A program made the position numbers and the translations under genes. The notes under the pieces were generated by a model. It was not told where the DNA came from, searched no databases, and saw only the letters and a program-made list of their open reading frames with translations. From Flavobacterium sp. SUN052 (GTDB lineage: Bacteria; Bacteroidota; Bacteroidia; Flavobacteriales; Flavobacteriaceae), in the NCBI RefSeq assembly GCF_028867935.1, contig NZ_JAPQNS010000009.1, forward strand, positions 328,424 to 392,423: a DNA stretch of 64,000 bases, given 5' to 3'. Shown here piece after piece: positions 53,422 through 62,529 of the stretch; the stretch's first letter is position 1; each line of letters opens with the position of its first letter.

Positions 53422-53503
53422 AATGGATAATGAACGGTGGATAATGAATAATGACATTTCAAACGGGTCATTGTTATCCATTCTACATTTTGCATTCTAC
53501 ATT
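53422..53503. repeat. Degenerate TGGATAATG-type inverted repeat
   Basis: Left part has three words of the tggataatg kind; right part has tatccattctac and related words of the opposite sense. The arms match imperfectly with gaps. Related to 38135-38208. It fills the gap between the DUF2265 and DUF3108 genes. Confidence 0.6.
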
Positions 53504-53508
53504 TGACT

Positions 53509-54312
53509 ATGAGAAAGGTAATGGCAGGGATAAGTTTGGTAGCGATTGTGGCATTTGGCTTTGTCAATGCCTACGATGGTACCACAAATACCTACCGGCG
53601 CGTGGTCAACACCAGTTTTGGACCAGGCGAACATATTGAATATAGAGTCCATTACGGCTTCGTGAACGCGGCCGAAGCCGTTGTTGATGTGGCTCCAACT
53701 TTATATAAAGTTAATGATCGGGCCTGCTATAAAGTCGATGTGTTTGGGCGTACCACGGGCACATTTGATCTCATTACGCGGGTGCGCGATACGTGGCGCT
53801 CCTACATTGATACCTCAGCGATTTTGCCTCAGCGGTTCTACGCCAATATTCAGGAAAATAAGTACCGGAAAGAAGAAAACGTTACGTTCAACCATTACAC
53901 GAACACAGCCAAGTCTGAGGAACGCACGGAGCGAGATGTTTTCAAAGTGCCTGATAATGTGCATGATATAATCAGTAGTTATTATTTTCTGCGTACCGTT
54001 GATTTTAACAAGATGCCCATTGGCCAGATCGTCGAAGTGCCTGCTTTCTATGACGATGCCGTCTATAATTTCAGAGTAAAATACCGGGGTAAGGAAACAG
54101 TCAAAACTAAATTTGGTAAGATTAACGCCATTCTGCTGAACCCGATGATGCCTGCTAACGGCTTTTTTAAAGACGAGGAATCGATCAAAATCTGGGTATC
54201 CGACGATGCTAACAAGGTGCCAATGAAAGTAGAAGTTGAACTGGCTATTGGCTCGCTAGACATGGACATCAAGCACTTCGATGGGCTAAAACAAGCGCCG
54301 AAGTTTAGGTAG
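53509..54312 (+). CDS. DUF3108 domain protein, exported
   Basis: 267 residues. N-terminal signal peptide (VMAGISLVAIVAFGFVNA), then the DUF3108 domain: 'FGPGEHIEYRVHYGFVNAAEA', 'YKVDVFGRTTGTFDLITRV', 'DIISSYYFLRTVDF' and 'MKVEVELAIGSLDMDI'. It is probably a periplasmic beta-rich protein. Function unknown. The ATG at 53509 is preferred over a TTG at 53503, which lies in the repeat. Its last 27 bases overlap the convergent GNAT gene. Confidence 0.88.
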   Translation: MRKVMAGISLVAIVAFGFVNAYDGTTNTYRRVVNTSFGPGEHIEYRVHYGFVNAAEAVVDVAPTLYKVNDRACYKVDVFGRTTGTFDLITRVRDTWRSYIDTSAILPQRFYANIQENKYRKEENVTFNHYTNTAKSEERTERDVFKVPDNVHDIISSYYFLRTVDFNKMPIGQIVEVPAFYDDAVYNFRVKYRGKETVKTKFGKINAILLNPMMPANGFFKDEESIKIWVSDDANKVPMKVEVELAIGSLDMDIKHFDGLKQAPKFR

Positions 54313-55227
54313 CAGTCTGCGTAATAGCCACGGGAAAGTATTCCATCTCACTGCCGAAAAGGTAGATGGCGTAGCCCCAAAGCCGCGGTAAAACTGGGCG
54401 ATTGACTCTTTTTCAGGACTTTCAAAATCAAATACAAGGCCATCACGCCCAGCGCGTTCCTGAATTAATTTGTCGATCAGGAACGTCCGGGCGTGGTGTT
54501 GTCTACCCTTGTTTGAAGCAGCATTGAACAGGTAAATAATTCGCCCATCGCATTCAATAAATAGGGCCCCAGCTTCAATTTTCCCATCTAGCACAGTATA
54601 GTGGAGTAAAACCAAGCCCCGCTTTTGTAATTCGCTGAACAGATTCTCAAATAAAGGATAAGCCCATTCGGGCACGCCCCCCGGAATTTTTCCAGCATGA
54701 TACTGTCTGAATAGTGAGAGCAATGGTTCAGAGTCAGTTGATTCGTGCACAAGCCAGCAGGCAGCTTGAGCCTGCCGCAGGTGTCGTCGGGTATCGGAAG
54801 AATAGTTTTGGCGCAATGTGGCGTAGTCAACTGAAAGGTCGAGCAAGTGTGTGTGATGCCTGGTAGCGTTGAAGGGATGTGCTTGAAACAAACCATCCTG
54901 ATTAGGCAACTGGAGATGGAAAATGGAACCGTAGCGACGTTGTTTCAATAACGCTCCCGCAAATGCATCAACGATATCAGTGGTTACGTTGGCTCCAAAC
55001 ACAGCTAGGAATTGGCAAAATAGCGGCTGATGTACAACCCAGGCTCCGAACTTACGACGTAAAGGAACAGGCATTACGGCTACGTATTTCCCTGATGAAT
55101 TGGTAAGAACAAGAGCGTCCCAACGCCAATCTGGCGTGTTAGTAACAGCGTCTAGATACCAGCTGTACCCATAAATGATTCTATTTGGAGAAGAAGAAAT
55201 GCAATTATTCCAATAAAATATATTCAA
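54286..55227 (-). CDS. GNAT/FemAB-like acyltransferase
   Basis: About 313 residues. Two halves of a FemAB/GNAT-type fold: 'IIYGYSWYLDAVTNT', 'AVMPVPLRRKFGAWVVHQP' and 'QNYSSDTRRHLRQA', then 'LFENLFSELQKRGLVLLHYTVLDGKIEAGALFIEC' and 'VFDFESPEKESIAQFYRGFGA', which is typical of acyl-CoA or aminoacyl-tRNA dependent transferases of cell-envelope polymers. The start is uncertain: TTG at 55227 gives a good N-terminus (NIFYWNNCISSSPN), GTG at 55260 is an alternative, and the longer frame would overlap the next gene. Base composition is AT-rich at the 5' end. The 3' end overlaps the DUF3108 gene by 27 bases. Confidence 0.7.
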   Translation of the reverse strand: MNIFYWNNCISSSPNRIIYGYSWYLDAVTNTPDWRWDALVLTNSSGKYVAVMPVPLRRKFGAWVVHQPLFCQFLAVFGANVTTDIVDAFAGALLKQRRYGSIFHLQLPNQDGLFQAHPFNATRHHTHLLDLSVDYATLRQNYSSDTRRHLRQAQAACWLVHESTDSEPLLSLFRQYHAGKIPGGVPEWAYPLFENLFSELQKRGLVLLHYTVLDGKIEAGALFIECDGRIIYLFNAASNKGRQHHARTFLIDKLIQERAGRDGLVFDFESPEKESIAQFYRGFGATPSTFSAVRWNTFPWLLRRLLPKLRRLF

Positions 55228-55302
55228 TTTAGATCTTTTGATGTGTTTGAGGATGAGCACTATTTTGTGTTTTTTTGCTTTTGATACACAATGTGAATAT
55301 CC

Positions 55303-56601
55303 ATGCCAAACCTTTCCACATCTTTCTCCTCGTTTTACTCTGGGCAATTTATACCTATTTTCCGCCAGGGGTTCAACTTTCTCGTTCAGATACATCGCAC
55401 AGGCAAAACAGTCGAGTTGTTTTCGTTTGTTCTTTGGGAGTTTCTTTACAAGCTTCGCTATTATCAGTCATCACGCACAATAAAGCTAACTAATTCTAAG
55501 CCCTTCACCATAGATGCTGATGGGTGTTTAAGTTCACCACTATACGATGGTGATTGCGAAACAAAACAGATAAATATAGAGCAAAATGCGATCGACTGGA
55601 AATATTGCTTTGAAGCCCACAGCCAAGTTGTTTGGGGATGCGAATTTCATCAGGACAACAGGTTGATAAAAGCTTACAAGCAAGCAATTGTTGAAGAGGT
55701 TTGGTCGTTTCCTGCCAGTATACGCTCGTTGTATGTTACGGATAAGGCAATTTTTGTTTGTGCGGGTGGCATTCTGTATAGAAGTTCAACGGACCGCTAC
55801 CAATTTGTTGAAGTAGTAAAATTGACCACACCGGAAAGCTATTTTCTATTTAATAACGGTTTTTGTGAATTACCCGATAGTACATTACTGTTTGGCGAAT
55901 ATGCCTCGATTTGGCAGAACAATAGCTGGGTAAGTCTAGCTTATTTGTACATTTCAAAAGATGAGGGACTCACTTGGAACGTAGCAGATTTTCTGAAACG
56001 GCAAGGCGTAAATAAACACATACACCTTGTTAAGTTTTCGCCCCGGCTCAACCAGATTTTTTTGACGGATGGAGATAATAAGAAGCAGCTATGGCGTAAT
56101 ACAACATTGTTTAATTATGCAGGACAAGCTGGCAAAAGTCTGCAAGGGTGGCAGCTTGTAAATCGGTTTCACTGGCAAATGGGAGGCTATACGTCAATGC
56201 TTGAGCATGAAAATGGAGTCGTTTTCGGGACAGACTATTTAGGAGGAACCAACTTTCTGGTTCACACAGCAGACGGTACAAGTTTCCGTAAAGAAGTAAT
56301 CCCCAGTCCATACCGACGTAGCCCTATCATCAATATGGTTTCACGAAAAATAGACGGCCGAGTAGAGTTGTGGGCATTACTTCATAACAGTGTAGTGCCA
56401 GGGAAATCGTGCTTAGTGATGTACTCTACCGACAATGGAGCGTCGTGGAATCGATTTATCGAGTATGACGGAAGGCGGCACGAAATTCAGTTAGTAAGCT
56501 CATCAGCAGGCATGGTCGATGAACTTTACTTTTGTATCCGACAATGGAATAGCGGGAAAGAAGAAAGTAAAACGTACCGCGTAAAGGGGGCAGTAATGTA
56601 A
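55303..56601 (+). CDS. Asp-box (BNR-like) repeat protein, AT-rich
   Basis: 432 residues. Asp-box-like motifs 'ISKDEGLTWNVADF' and 'YSTDNGASWNRFIEY' suggest a beta-propeller, as do periodic Trp and Gly. There is no clear signal peptide; the N-terminal residues are aromatic and hydrophobic ('FIPIFRQGFNFLVQI'). Catalytic residues of sialidases were not found. Base use is more AT-rich than in the flanking conserved genes. Together with the divergent GNAT gene it may be a transferred pair related to surface sugars, but function is unknown. It converges with dnaA, with 16 bases between stop codons. Confidence 0.65.
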   Translation: MPNLSTSFSSFYSGQFIPIFRQGFNFLVQIHRTGKTVELFSFVLWEFLYKLRYYQSSRTIKLTNSKPFTIDADGCLSSPLYDGDCETKQINIEQNAIDWKYCFEAHSQVVWGCEFHQDNRLIKAYKQAIVEEVWSFPASIRSLYVTDKAIFVCAGGILYRSSTDRYQFVEVVKLTTPESYFLFNNGFCELPDSTLLFGEYASIWQNNSWVSLAYLYISKDEGLTWNVADFLKRQGVNKHIHLVKFSPRLNQIFLTDGDNKKQLWRNTTLFNYAGQAGKSLQGWQLVNRFHWQMGGYTSMLEHENGVVFGTDYLGGTNFLVHTADGTSFRKEVIPSPYRRSPIINMVSRKIDGRVELWALLHNSVVPGKSCLVMYSTDNGASWNRFIEYDGRRHEIQLVSSSAGMVDELYFCIRQWNSGKEESKTYRVKGAVM

Positions 56602-56617
56602 TTTACTTGACCGCAAT

Positions 56618-58027
56618 TTACTTAAAATAGCCCTTCAGCTTTGCCACAGCCTCCCGGGTTTCGGGTTTTTCGATCATCATGTCGTTGACGCATTGAATAG
56701 CGTGGATAACGGTGCTGTGGTCGCGCCCACCAAAATGATACCCAATGGATTTTAGCGAGAGGTCGGTTTTTTCTTTGGCAATGTACATAGCCACCTGACG
56801 TGGATAAACCAGTTCGCGTTTACGGCTTTTGGCTTTCAGATCAGCCACAGTGACGTTGAAGTATTCGGCTACCATATCCTGCACGGTGTCAATAGTAACT
56901 TCCTTTTCGGAGTCGACCACAATGTTACGGAGGGTCTGTTTGGCCAAATCAAGGTCGATTTCCCGACGTGTGAGCGACGCTTGTGCCATCAATGATACAA
57001 TTACGCCCTCCAACTCGCGTACGTTGGTATTGATGCTGTGCGCGAGATACTCGATTACGTTATCATCAATATACACACCTTCAGCCTGTAGCTTTTTTTG
57101 CATGATAGCAATGCGCGTTTCAAGGTCGGGTGTCTGGAGGTCAGCCGAAAGTCCCCATTTGAAGCGCGATAGCAAGCGGTCTTCCAGGCCATCGAGGTTA
57201 CGGGGAGCCCGGTCGGAGGTCAGGATAATTTGCTTGCCGGATTGGTGCAGGTGATTGAAAATATGGAAGAAAATCTCCTGGGTTTTTTCTTTTTTCTGCA
57301 AGAACTGAACATCGTCGATCACCAGCACATCTACCTGCATGTAAAACTGGGTAAAATCACGGAGCGCATCAGATTTAATCGCGTTCAGAAACTGGTTGGT
57401 AAACTTTTCTGAAGTGACGTAGAGGACGAATTTATCCGCAAAATTATTCTTGATGTAGTTGCCAATAGCCTGTACAAGGTGCGTTTTGCCGAGGCCAACT
57501 CCCCCGTGAATCATCAGGGGGTTAAAAGCCGTTAGGCCAGGCCGTTCGGCTACCGCAAAACCAGCCGAGCGAGCCAGACGGTTGCAATCACCTTCAACAT
57601 AGTTGTCGAATCCGTAAATGGGGTTTAGATACGAATCAAGGTCCATAGAGTCCAGGTTTTTCAACTGAAACGGACTCTTTAGAATGTCGGGGTTAACGTT
57701 GTCGGGGCGGGCGTTTTGGGGTGTTCTGGTGGTGGGCATCTGAACCGCCAGAGGCTTATTTCGCTCATTGCCCTGATCCACAATGATACTGTATTCCAAC
57801 TGTCCATCGCGACCGATACTGGCGTCGAGCGCCTTACGAAGCGCATGAATGAAGTTATCTTCCAGCCATTCGTAGAAAAACTGACTCGGTACCTGAATCG
57901 TCAGCACATTACCCTGAATGCGGAGCGGAATAATTGGCTCAAACCAGGTATTGAAACTTTGTTCAGGGACGATCTCACGGATCACCTGTAGGCATCGGTT
58001 CCATACCGTCGTTACTTCGCGCTGCAT
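56618..58027 (-). CDS. dnaA: Chromosomal replication initiator DnaA
   Basis: 469 residues. Domain I (VWNRCLQVIREIVPEQSFNTWFEPI), AAA+ domain with Walker A 'GGVGLGKTHLVQA', Walker B 'VDVLVIDDVQFLQ' and sensor 'RFKWGLSADLQ', and C-terminal DNA-binding domain with the signature 'YHFGGRDHSTVIHAI'. It binds DnaA boxes and opens the origin. The start at 58027 matches the family; 36 codons upstream are an unlikely extension. No DnaA boxes or AT-rich unwinding region were recognised nearby, so oriC is not evident here. Confidence 0.96.
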   Translation of the reverse strand: MQREVTTVWNRCLQVIREIVPEQSFNTWFEPIIPLRIQGNVLTIQVPSQFFYEWLEDNFIHALRKALDASIGRDGQLEYSIIVDQGNERNKPLAVQMPTTRTPQNARPDNVNPDILKSPFQLKNLDSMDLDSYLNPIYGFDNYVEGDCNRLARSAGFAVAERPGLTAFNPLMIHGGVGLGKTHLVQAIGNYIKNNFADKFVLYVTSEKFTNQFLNAIKSDALRDFTQFYMQVDVLVIDDVQFLQKKEKTQEIFFHIFNHLHQSGKQIILTSDRAPRNLDGLEDRLLSRFKWGLSADLQTPDLETRIAIMQKKLQAEGVYIDDNVIEYLAHSINTNVRELEGVIVSLMAQASLTRREIDLDLAKQTLRNIVVDSEKEVTIDTVQDMVAEYFNVTVADLKAKSRKRELVYPRQVAMYIAKEKTDLSLKSIGYHFGGRDHSTVIHAIQCVNDMMIEKPETREAVAKLKGYFK

Positions 58028-58097
58028 TCCGGTCTGCTTAGGTACGTTCAAAATCAAACTAACTACAAATGGGGGGCACTGCCTGAAAAAGGGAGAC

Positions 58098-58105
58098 AAA
58101 AGTAG
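58098..58105 (-). promoter_or_regulatory. -7 promoter box of dnaA
   Basis: On the minus strand it reads TACTTTTG, a perfect TAnnTTTG match, 71 bases before the ATG at 58027. It lies in the longer frame, supporting the shorter start. No well-spaced -33 element is seen. Confidence 0.4.
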
Positions 58106-58244
58106 TGAAAAACGGGTTCGCCCGACGACCTTCAACCAGTTTCTTCCGGCTAATTTACATCCTTCCGAACTGTCTTGTCAATGTAGTTTTGTAATACCTT
58201 AGAATAGTGCAACAGGCAACGGTATTTTGAGCTGATTAACCGAT

Positions 58245-58276
58245 TTTGGTCGCGGCAAATAGATAGATTACTTTTA
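58245..58276 (+). promoter_or_regulatory. Predicted promoter of the methylmalonyl-CoA mutase operon
   Basis: TTTG at 58245-58248 and TACTTTTA at 58269-58276, 20-base spacing. This fits TTTG / TAnnTTTG except the last base. Leader of about 17 bases to the ATG at 58300. Confidence 0.5.
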
Positions 58277-58299
58277 CGGCACAATAAAATAATGGGAGT

Positions 58300-59622
58300 A
58301 TGACAGTGCCCAACAACGATACATTTCCATCTGTTTCCAAAGCAGATTGGATTGCGCAGGTCGGCAAGGACCTAAAAGATCCCCAAGCCTACGATTCGCT
58401 CCGCTGGCTGTTGCCGGAGGGCTTTAGCCTGGACCCTTTCTATACGGTTGACGATGTCGCTGAACTGCCCCTTGCTAACATTCAGGCGGCTCAAAAATCA
58501 ATCCCAGGATGGCTAAACGCGCCGTATTACGCTATTTCTGACACTAAAGAGGAGGCTCATCGTCTGGTTTTAATGAGTGGAGCCGATGCTCTTCTGCTCT
58601 ATCTAACTGGGCAATCAACATTGGATATCACCAGCTTGAGTCGGCTTCTGAACGGTATTAAGCTTTCGGAAACGCCGATTTTCTTCTATCAGAACCAGCC
58701 AGCTGTTGACTTTGTCAAGACGTTAAAAACAGTGGCTCCGTATCAGTTAAAAGGTGGTTTGTTAAGCCCGCCTGACGATACCACCGCTGACGCTACAAAC
58801 CTGACAATGGACTCGCCCCAGTTCAAAACAATATGTGTGTCGGGTCACGATTTCCACAATGCGGGAGCTACCGCAACGCAGGAACTGGCATTCATGCTGG
58901 CTCGGTTGACCGATGTTTACGACCAACTGACTGAAGAAGGGCTTTCGGTGGCACAAATGTCTGCGAAAACGATGCTATCGCTATCAGTAGGAACGAGTTA
59001 TTTCGTCGAGATCGCCAAGTTGCGAGCCCTGCGAGTTTTGTGGAGCCGCTTTATTGGGGGGTATGGCAGCGAGTTGCATTCTTCTCCTTTGTCGCTTCAT
59101 TGCCAAACGTCGGCTTTTTACGATTCCACTGCGACGCCCTATACCAACCTGCTCCGGGGAACAACCGAAGCGATGGCTGCTGTCATTGGTGGATGCGATG
59201 TGCTGACAGTGCGCCCTTTTGATGCCTTGCTAATTACATCGGGTGAATTCAGCCAGCGCATTGCCCGGAACGTGTCGTTATTGTTGGCAGAAGAGAGCCA
59301 CCTCAATAAAGTCAGCGACCCTTCGGCTGGGAGCTACTACATCGAAACGCTGACACACCAGTTGGTCGAATCGGCCTGGGCGTTGTTTTTGCAAGTCGAA
59401 GAAAAAGGTGGTCTGTCGAAAGCGACTGCTTTTGTGCAGTCTGAAATCGAGCGAGCCTACCAAGCCAAAGTCGAATCTGTAAGTAATGGCAGAGTGCTGG
59501 TGGGCGTTACTAAGTTTCGGGTCGACGAAGGTGGTACTACGGAGCCGGTATCAGTTGAAGAGGCTCCGACAGGCTTATCGGAAAACTTGCCCAATCTTCG
59601 GTTAGCAGCAGAGTTTGAGTGA
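58300..59622 (+). CDS. mutA: Methylmalonyl-CoA mutase small subunit
   Basis: 440 residues, the barrel-type small subunit that pairs with MutB. The N-terminus 'PSVSKADWIAQVGKDLKDPQ' and the body 'LSVGTSYFVEIAKLRALRVLW', 'LHCQTSAFYDSTATPYTNLLRGTTEAMAA' and 'DPSAGSYYIETLTHQL' match the family. It has no B12-binding domain, as expected, and the substrate-binding residues are partly replaced. It precedes mutB by 20 bases on the same transcript. A promoter lies just upstream, divergent from dnaA. Confidence 0.93.
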   Translation: MTVPNNDTFPSVSKADWIAQVGKDLKDPQAYDSLRWLLPEGFSLDPFYTVDDVAELPLANIQAAQKSIPGWLNAPYYAISDTKEEAHRLVLMSGADALLLYLTGQSTLDITSLSRLLNGIKLSETPIFFYQNQPAVDFVKTLKTVAPYQLKGGLLSPPDDTTADATNLTMDSPQFKTICVSGHDFHNAGATATQELAFMLARLTDVYDQLTEEGLSVAQMSAKTMLSLSVGTSYFVEIAKLRALRVLWSRFIGGYGSELHSSPLSLHCQTSAFYDSTATPYTNLLRGTTEAMAAVIGGCDVLTVRPFDALLITSGEFSQRIARNVSLLLAEESHLNKVSDPSAGSYYIETLTHQLVESAWALFLQVEEKGGLSKATAFVQSEIERAYQAKVESVSNGRVLVGVTKFRVDEGGTTEPVSVEEAPTGLSENLPNLRLAAEFE

Positions 59623-59642
59623 AAACGTTTATGATTTGAGCT

Positions 59643-61808
59643 ATGCGCCCTAACTTCATCAATATACGAAACCAGGTTGCCACCAAACGCGAGCAGCCTA
59701 TCGGCGACAAGCCGAATGTCGGCCAAGCTTTTACCACTTCCGAAGGTATAAAACTCAAGCCACGATTCACTGCTGTAGAGACGCAAAAGCCTGACGGTTC
59801 GCCGATGCAATCGCTACATTATGTGGCTGGTATTCCGCCGTTTTTGCGGGGGCCCTATAGCAGCATGTATGTCCGGCAGCCATGGACAATTCGCCAGTAT
59901 GCGGGCTTTTCGACCGCCGAAGCTTCCAATGCTTTTTACCGGCGTAATCTGGCTGGTGGACAAAAAGGCTTGTCTGTAGCCTTCGATTTAGCTACGCACC
60001 GGGGCTATGATTCAGACCACCCGCGTGTGGTGGGCGACGTAGGCAAAGCAGGCGTAGCCATCGACTCGGTCGAGGATATGAAACTCCTGTTTGATCAAAT
60101 TCCTCTTGATCAAATGTCGGTTTCCATGACTATGAACGGCGCTGTAATTCCGATACTGGCCTTCTTTATTGTGGCCGCCGAAGAGCAGGGTGTTCCTGCG
60201 GAAAAACTGTCGGGAACCATACAGAACGACATTCTGAAAGAGTTCATGGTGCGCAACACCTATATCTACCCGCCCGAACCGTCGATGCGGTTAGTGGGAG
60301 ATATTTTTGCGTACACCAGCCGCAACATGCCCAAATTCAATTCAATCAGCATTAGCGGCTACCACATGCACGAAGCTGGGGCGCCCGCTCATATTGAATT
60401 GGCTTATACATTGGCTGATGGCCTGGAATACATCCGAACAGGTCTGGCAGCCGGTATGGGTATCGACGAGTTTGCTCCCCGGCTGTCGTTTTTCTGGGGC
60501 ATTGGCATGAACCACTTTATGGAGATCGCCAAAATGCGGGCTGGGCGATTGCTATGGGCCAGAATTGTGCAGCAGTTCGCGCCGAAAAATCCGAAGTCGC
60601 TGGCGTTACGGACCCATTGCCAAACGTCAGGATACAGCCTCACCGAACAGGACCCCTTCAACAATGTGGCCCGCACGACTATCGAAGCGTTGGCCGCTGT
60701 ATTGGGGGGGACGCAAAGTTTGCACACCAATTCACTGGACGAAGCCATTGCGTTGCCCACCGACTTTTCGGCCCGGATCGCCCGGAACACCCAGCTTTAC
60801 TTGCAACACGAAACCGACGTTACCCGCGCTGTTGATCCGTGGGGAGGCTCATATTATGTGGAATACCTAACCAATGAATTGATCGAAAAAGCCTGGGCAC
60901 TAATCGAAGAAGTGGAGCAATTGGGCGGCATGACAAAGGCCATTGAAACGGGCTTACCCAAACTTCGTATCGAAGAAGCCGCTGCCCGCAAACAGGCCCG
61001 TATCGACGGGGGTAAGGACGTAATTGTAGGCGTAAACCGTTACAAGCCAGCTACAGAAACTGAGATTGAATTACTGGAAGTGGACAATCAGGCAGTGCGT
61101 GAAAGCCAGATCACACGATTGAACCGGATAAAGGCAGCCAGAGATACTGAAAAAGTAGAGGAGGCATTGGCGGCTATTACCGAAGCCGCGTTAAACCCTA
61201 CGAAGGAGTCAAACCTACTTTCCCTTGCTATTGAAGCAGCTCGCCATCGGGCTACGTTGGGTGAAATTTCAGATGCTATGGAAAAGGCGTTTGGCCGTCA
61301 CAAGGCCACTATTCGAGCAGTCTCGGGGATTTATTCGGCGGAAGTGTCCGACGATGAGAACTTTGCCCTGGCTCGCCTGATGGCCGATCAATTCGCTGAG
61401 TTGGATGGGCGTCGTCCCCGTATTCTGGTTGCTAAAATGGGGCAGGACGGCCACGACCGGGGCGCCAAAGTAATTGCCACGAGTTTTGCCGATCTGGGTT
61501 TTGACGTGGACATGGGCCCATTGTTCCAGACCCCGGCTGAAGTGGCTCGCCAAGCCGCCGAAAACGATGTTCACATCGTGGGGGTGTCAAGTTTGGCGGC
61601 TGGTCACAAAACGCTGGTACCTCAACTAATTGATGAACTCCGGGAGCTTGGTCGCGACGATATTATGGTGATCGCCGGGGGCGTTATTCCTGCCGGAGAC
61701 TATCAATATTTGTACGATGCAGGCGTCAAAGGCGTTTTCGGACCGGGAACGGTGATTTCAATAGCCGCCCAGAAGATTTTGCGGGAGCTGATGTCACCAG
61801 CTTTGTGA
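59643..61808 (+). CDS. mutB: Methylmalonyl-CoA mutase large (catalytic) subunit
   Basis: 721 residues. Interconverts (R)-methylmalonyl-CoA and succinyl-CoA with adenosylcobalamin. N-terminal substrate barrel ('[25 protein letters not shown]', '[19 protein letters not shown]', '[17 protein letters not shown]') and C-terminal B12 domain with the His ligand in '[14 protein letters not shown]'. Length and order match E. coli Sbm and Propionibacterium MutB. Paired with the small subunit upstream, so the enzyme is the heterodimeric type. Neither the chaperone MeaB/ArgK nor the epimerase is in this window. Confidence 0.96.
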   Translation: MRPNFINIRNQVATKREQPIGDKPNVGQAFTTSEGIKLKPRFTAVETQKPDGSPMQSLHYVAGIPPFLRGPYSSMYVRQPWTIRQYAGFSTAEASNAFYRRNLAGGQKGLSVAFDLATHRGYDSDHPRVVGDVGKAGVAIDSVEDMKLLFDQIPLDQMSVSMTMNGAVIPILAFFIVAAEEQGVPAEKLSGTIQNDILKEFMVRNTYIYPPEPSMRLVGDIFAYTSRNMPKFNSISISGYHMHEAGAPAHIELAYTLADGLEYIRTGLAAGMGIDEFAPRLSFFWGIGMNHFMEIAKMRAGRLLWARIVQQFAPKNPKSLALRTHCQTSGYSLTEQDPFNNVARTTIEALAAVLGGTQSLHTNSLDEAIALPTDFSARIARNTQLYLQHETDVTRAVDPWGGSYYVEYLTNELIEKAWALIEEVEQLGGMTKAIETGLPKLRIEEAAARKQARIDGGKDVIVGVNRYKPATETEIELLEVDNQAVRESQITRLNRIKAARDTEKVEEALAAITEAALNPTKESNLLSLAIEAARHRATLGEISDAMEKAFGRHKATIRAVSGIYSAEVSDDENFALARLMADQFAELDGRRPRILVAKMGQDGHDRGAKVIATSFADLGFDVDMGPLFQTPAEVARQAAENDVHIVGVSSLAAGHKTLVPQLIDELRELGRDDIMVIAGGVIPAGDYQYLYDAGVKGVFGPGTVISIAAQKILRELMSPAL

Positions 61809-61852
61809 GGGATATAAGTTTATAGTATCTTAATAGAGGAATTGACAAAAAT

Positions 61853-62518
61853 ATGCTGACCGAATACGTTGCTGAACTGCTTGACGCCCCTGATGCACAG
61901 TTGATTATTGATCGTGTGCAGGCAGTATTGAATGACGAGAAAAAGCGTCGGCAATCATTTTATGAATGGCTAACTGACGACGTAAAAGCCGAGTTTATCA
62001 ACGGCGAAGTGATTATGCACTCCCCGGTTAAACGCAGACACTTGCGAGCAAGCAAGCGATTATTTCGATTATTGCTAGATTACGTTGAAAGTAAAGAGTT
62101 GGGCGAAGTAGATATTGAAAAGGCAATGGTATCGCTCACCCGCAACGACTACGAACCAGACATTTGTTTCTGGCGTAAAGAAGTTGCCGATACGTTTGAC
62201 GATGAAACGATGCAACACCCCGCCCCAGATTTAATCGTTGAAATCCTGTCTAAAGGCACTGCTAAACGCGACCGAGGAATCAACTTCGAGGACTACGCAG
62301 CCCACGGCGTTCTTGAATACTGGCTCGTTGACCCCACACGCCAGACTGTTGAGCAATTTCAACTCGATGAAGCATTTATGACGTTCGATGCGGTTGGTAA
62401 TTTTCACCTCAACGATTCAATCACCGCGCTAACTGTGCCAGGCTTCACGATTCCAATCCGCGCTATTTTTGAACAGAACGCAAATCAGGAGGCTTTGCAA
62501 CGCCTGATGGCTTTATAG
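61853..62518 (+). CDS. Uma2 family (DUF820) nuclease-fold protein
   Basis: 221 residues. Restriction endonuclease-like core: 'EFINGEVIMHSPVKRRH' (Glu), 'LTRNDYEPDICFWRK' (Asp), 'PAPDLIVEILSKGTAKRDRG' (Glu and Lys) and 'EYWLVDPTRQTVEQF'. These are the conserved catalytic-like positions of the Uma2 family, which is widespread in multiple copies in cyanobacteria and Cytophagales. Function unknown; nuclease activity is suggested by the fold only. It is 44 bases after mutB on the same strand and converges with the amidohydrolase gene. Confidence 0.9.
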   Translation: MLTEYVAELLDAPDAQLIIDRVQAVLNDEKKRRQSFYEWLTDDVKAEFINGEVIMHSPVKRRHLRASKRLFRLLLDYVESKELGEVDIEKAMVSLTRNDYEPDICFWRKEVADTFDDETMQHPAPDLIVEILSKGTAKRDRGINFEDYAAHGVLEYWLVDPTRQTVEQFQLDEAFMTFDAVGNFHLNDSITALTVPGFTIPIRAIFEQNANQEALQRLMAL

Positions 62519-62529
62519 TCCTGTTATTT

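Noticed and set aside
58028..58299. Possible origin of replication beside dnaA
   Set aside because: The gap between dnaA and mutA shows no DnaA-box (TTATCCACA-like) cluster and no AT-rich unwinding region; it is explained by two divergent promoters.
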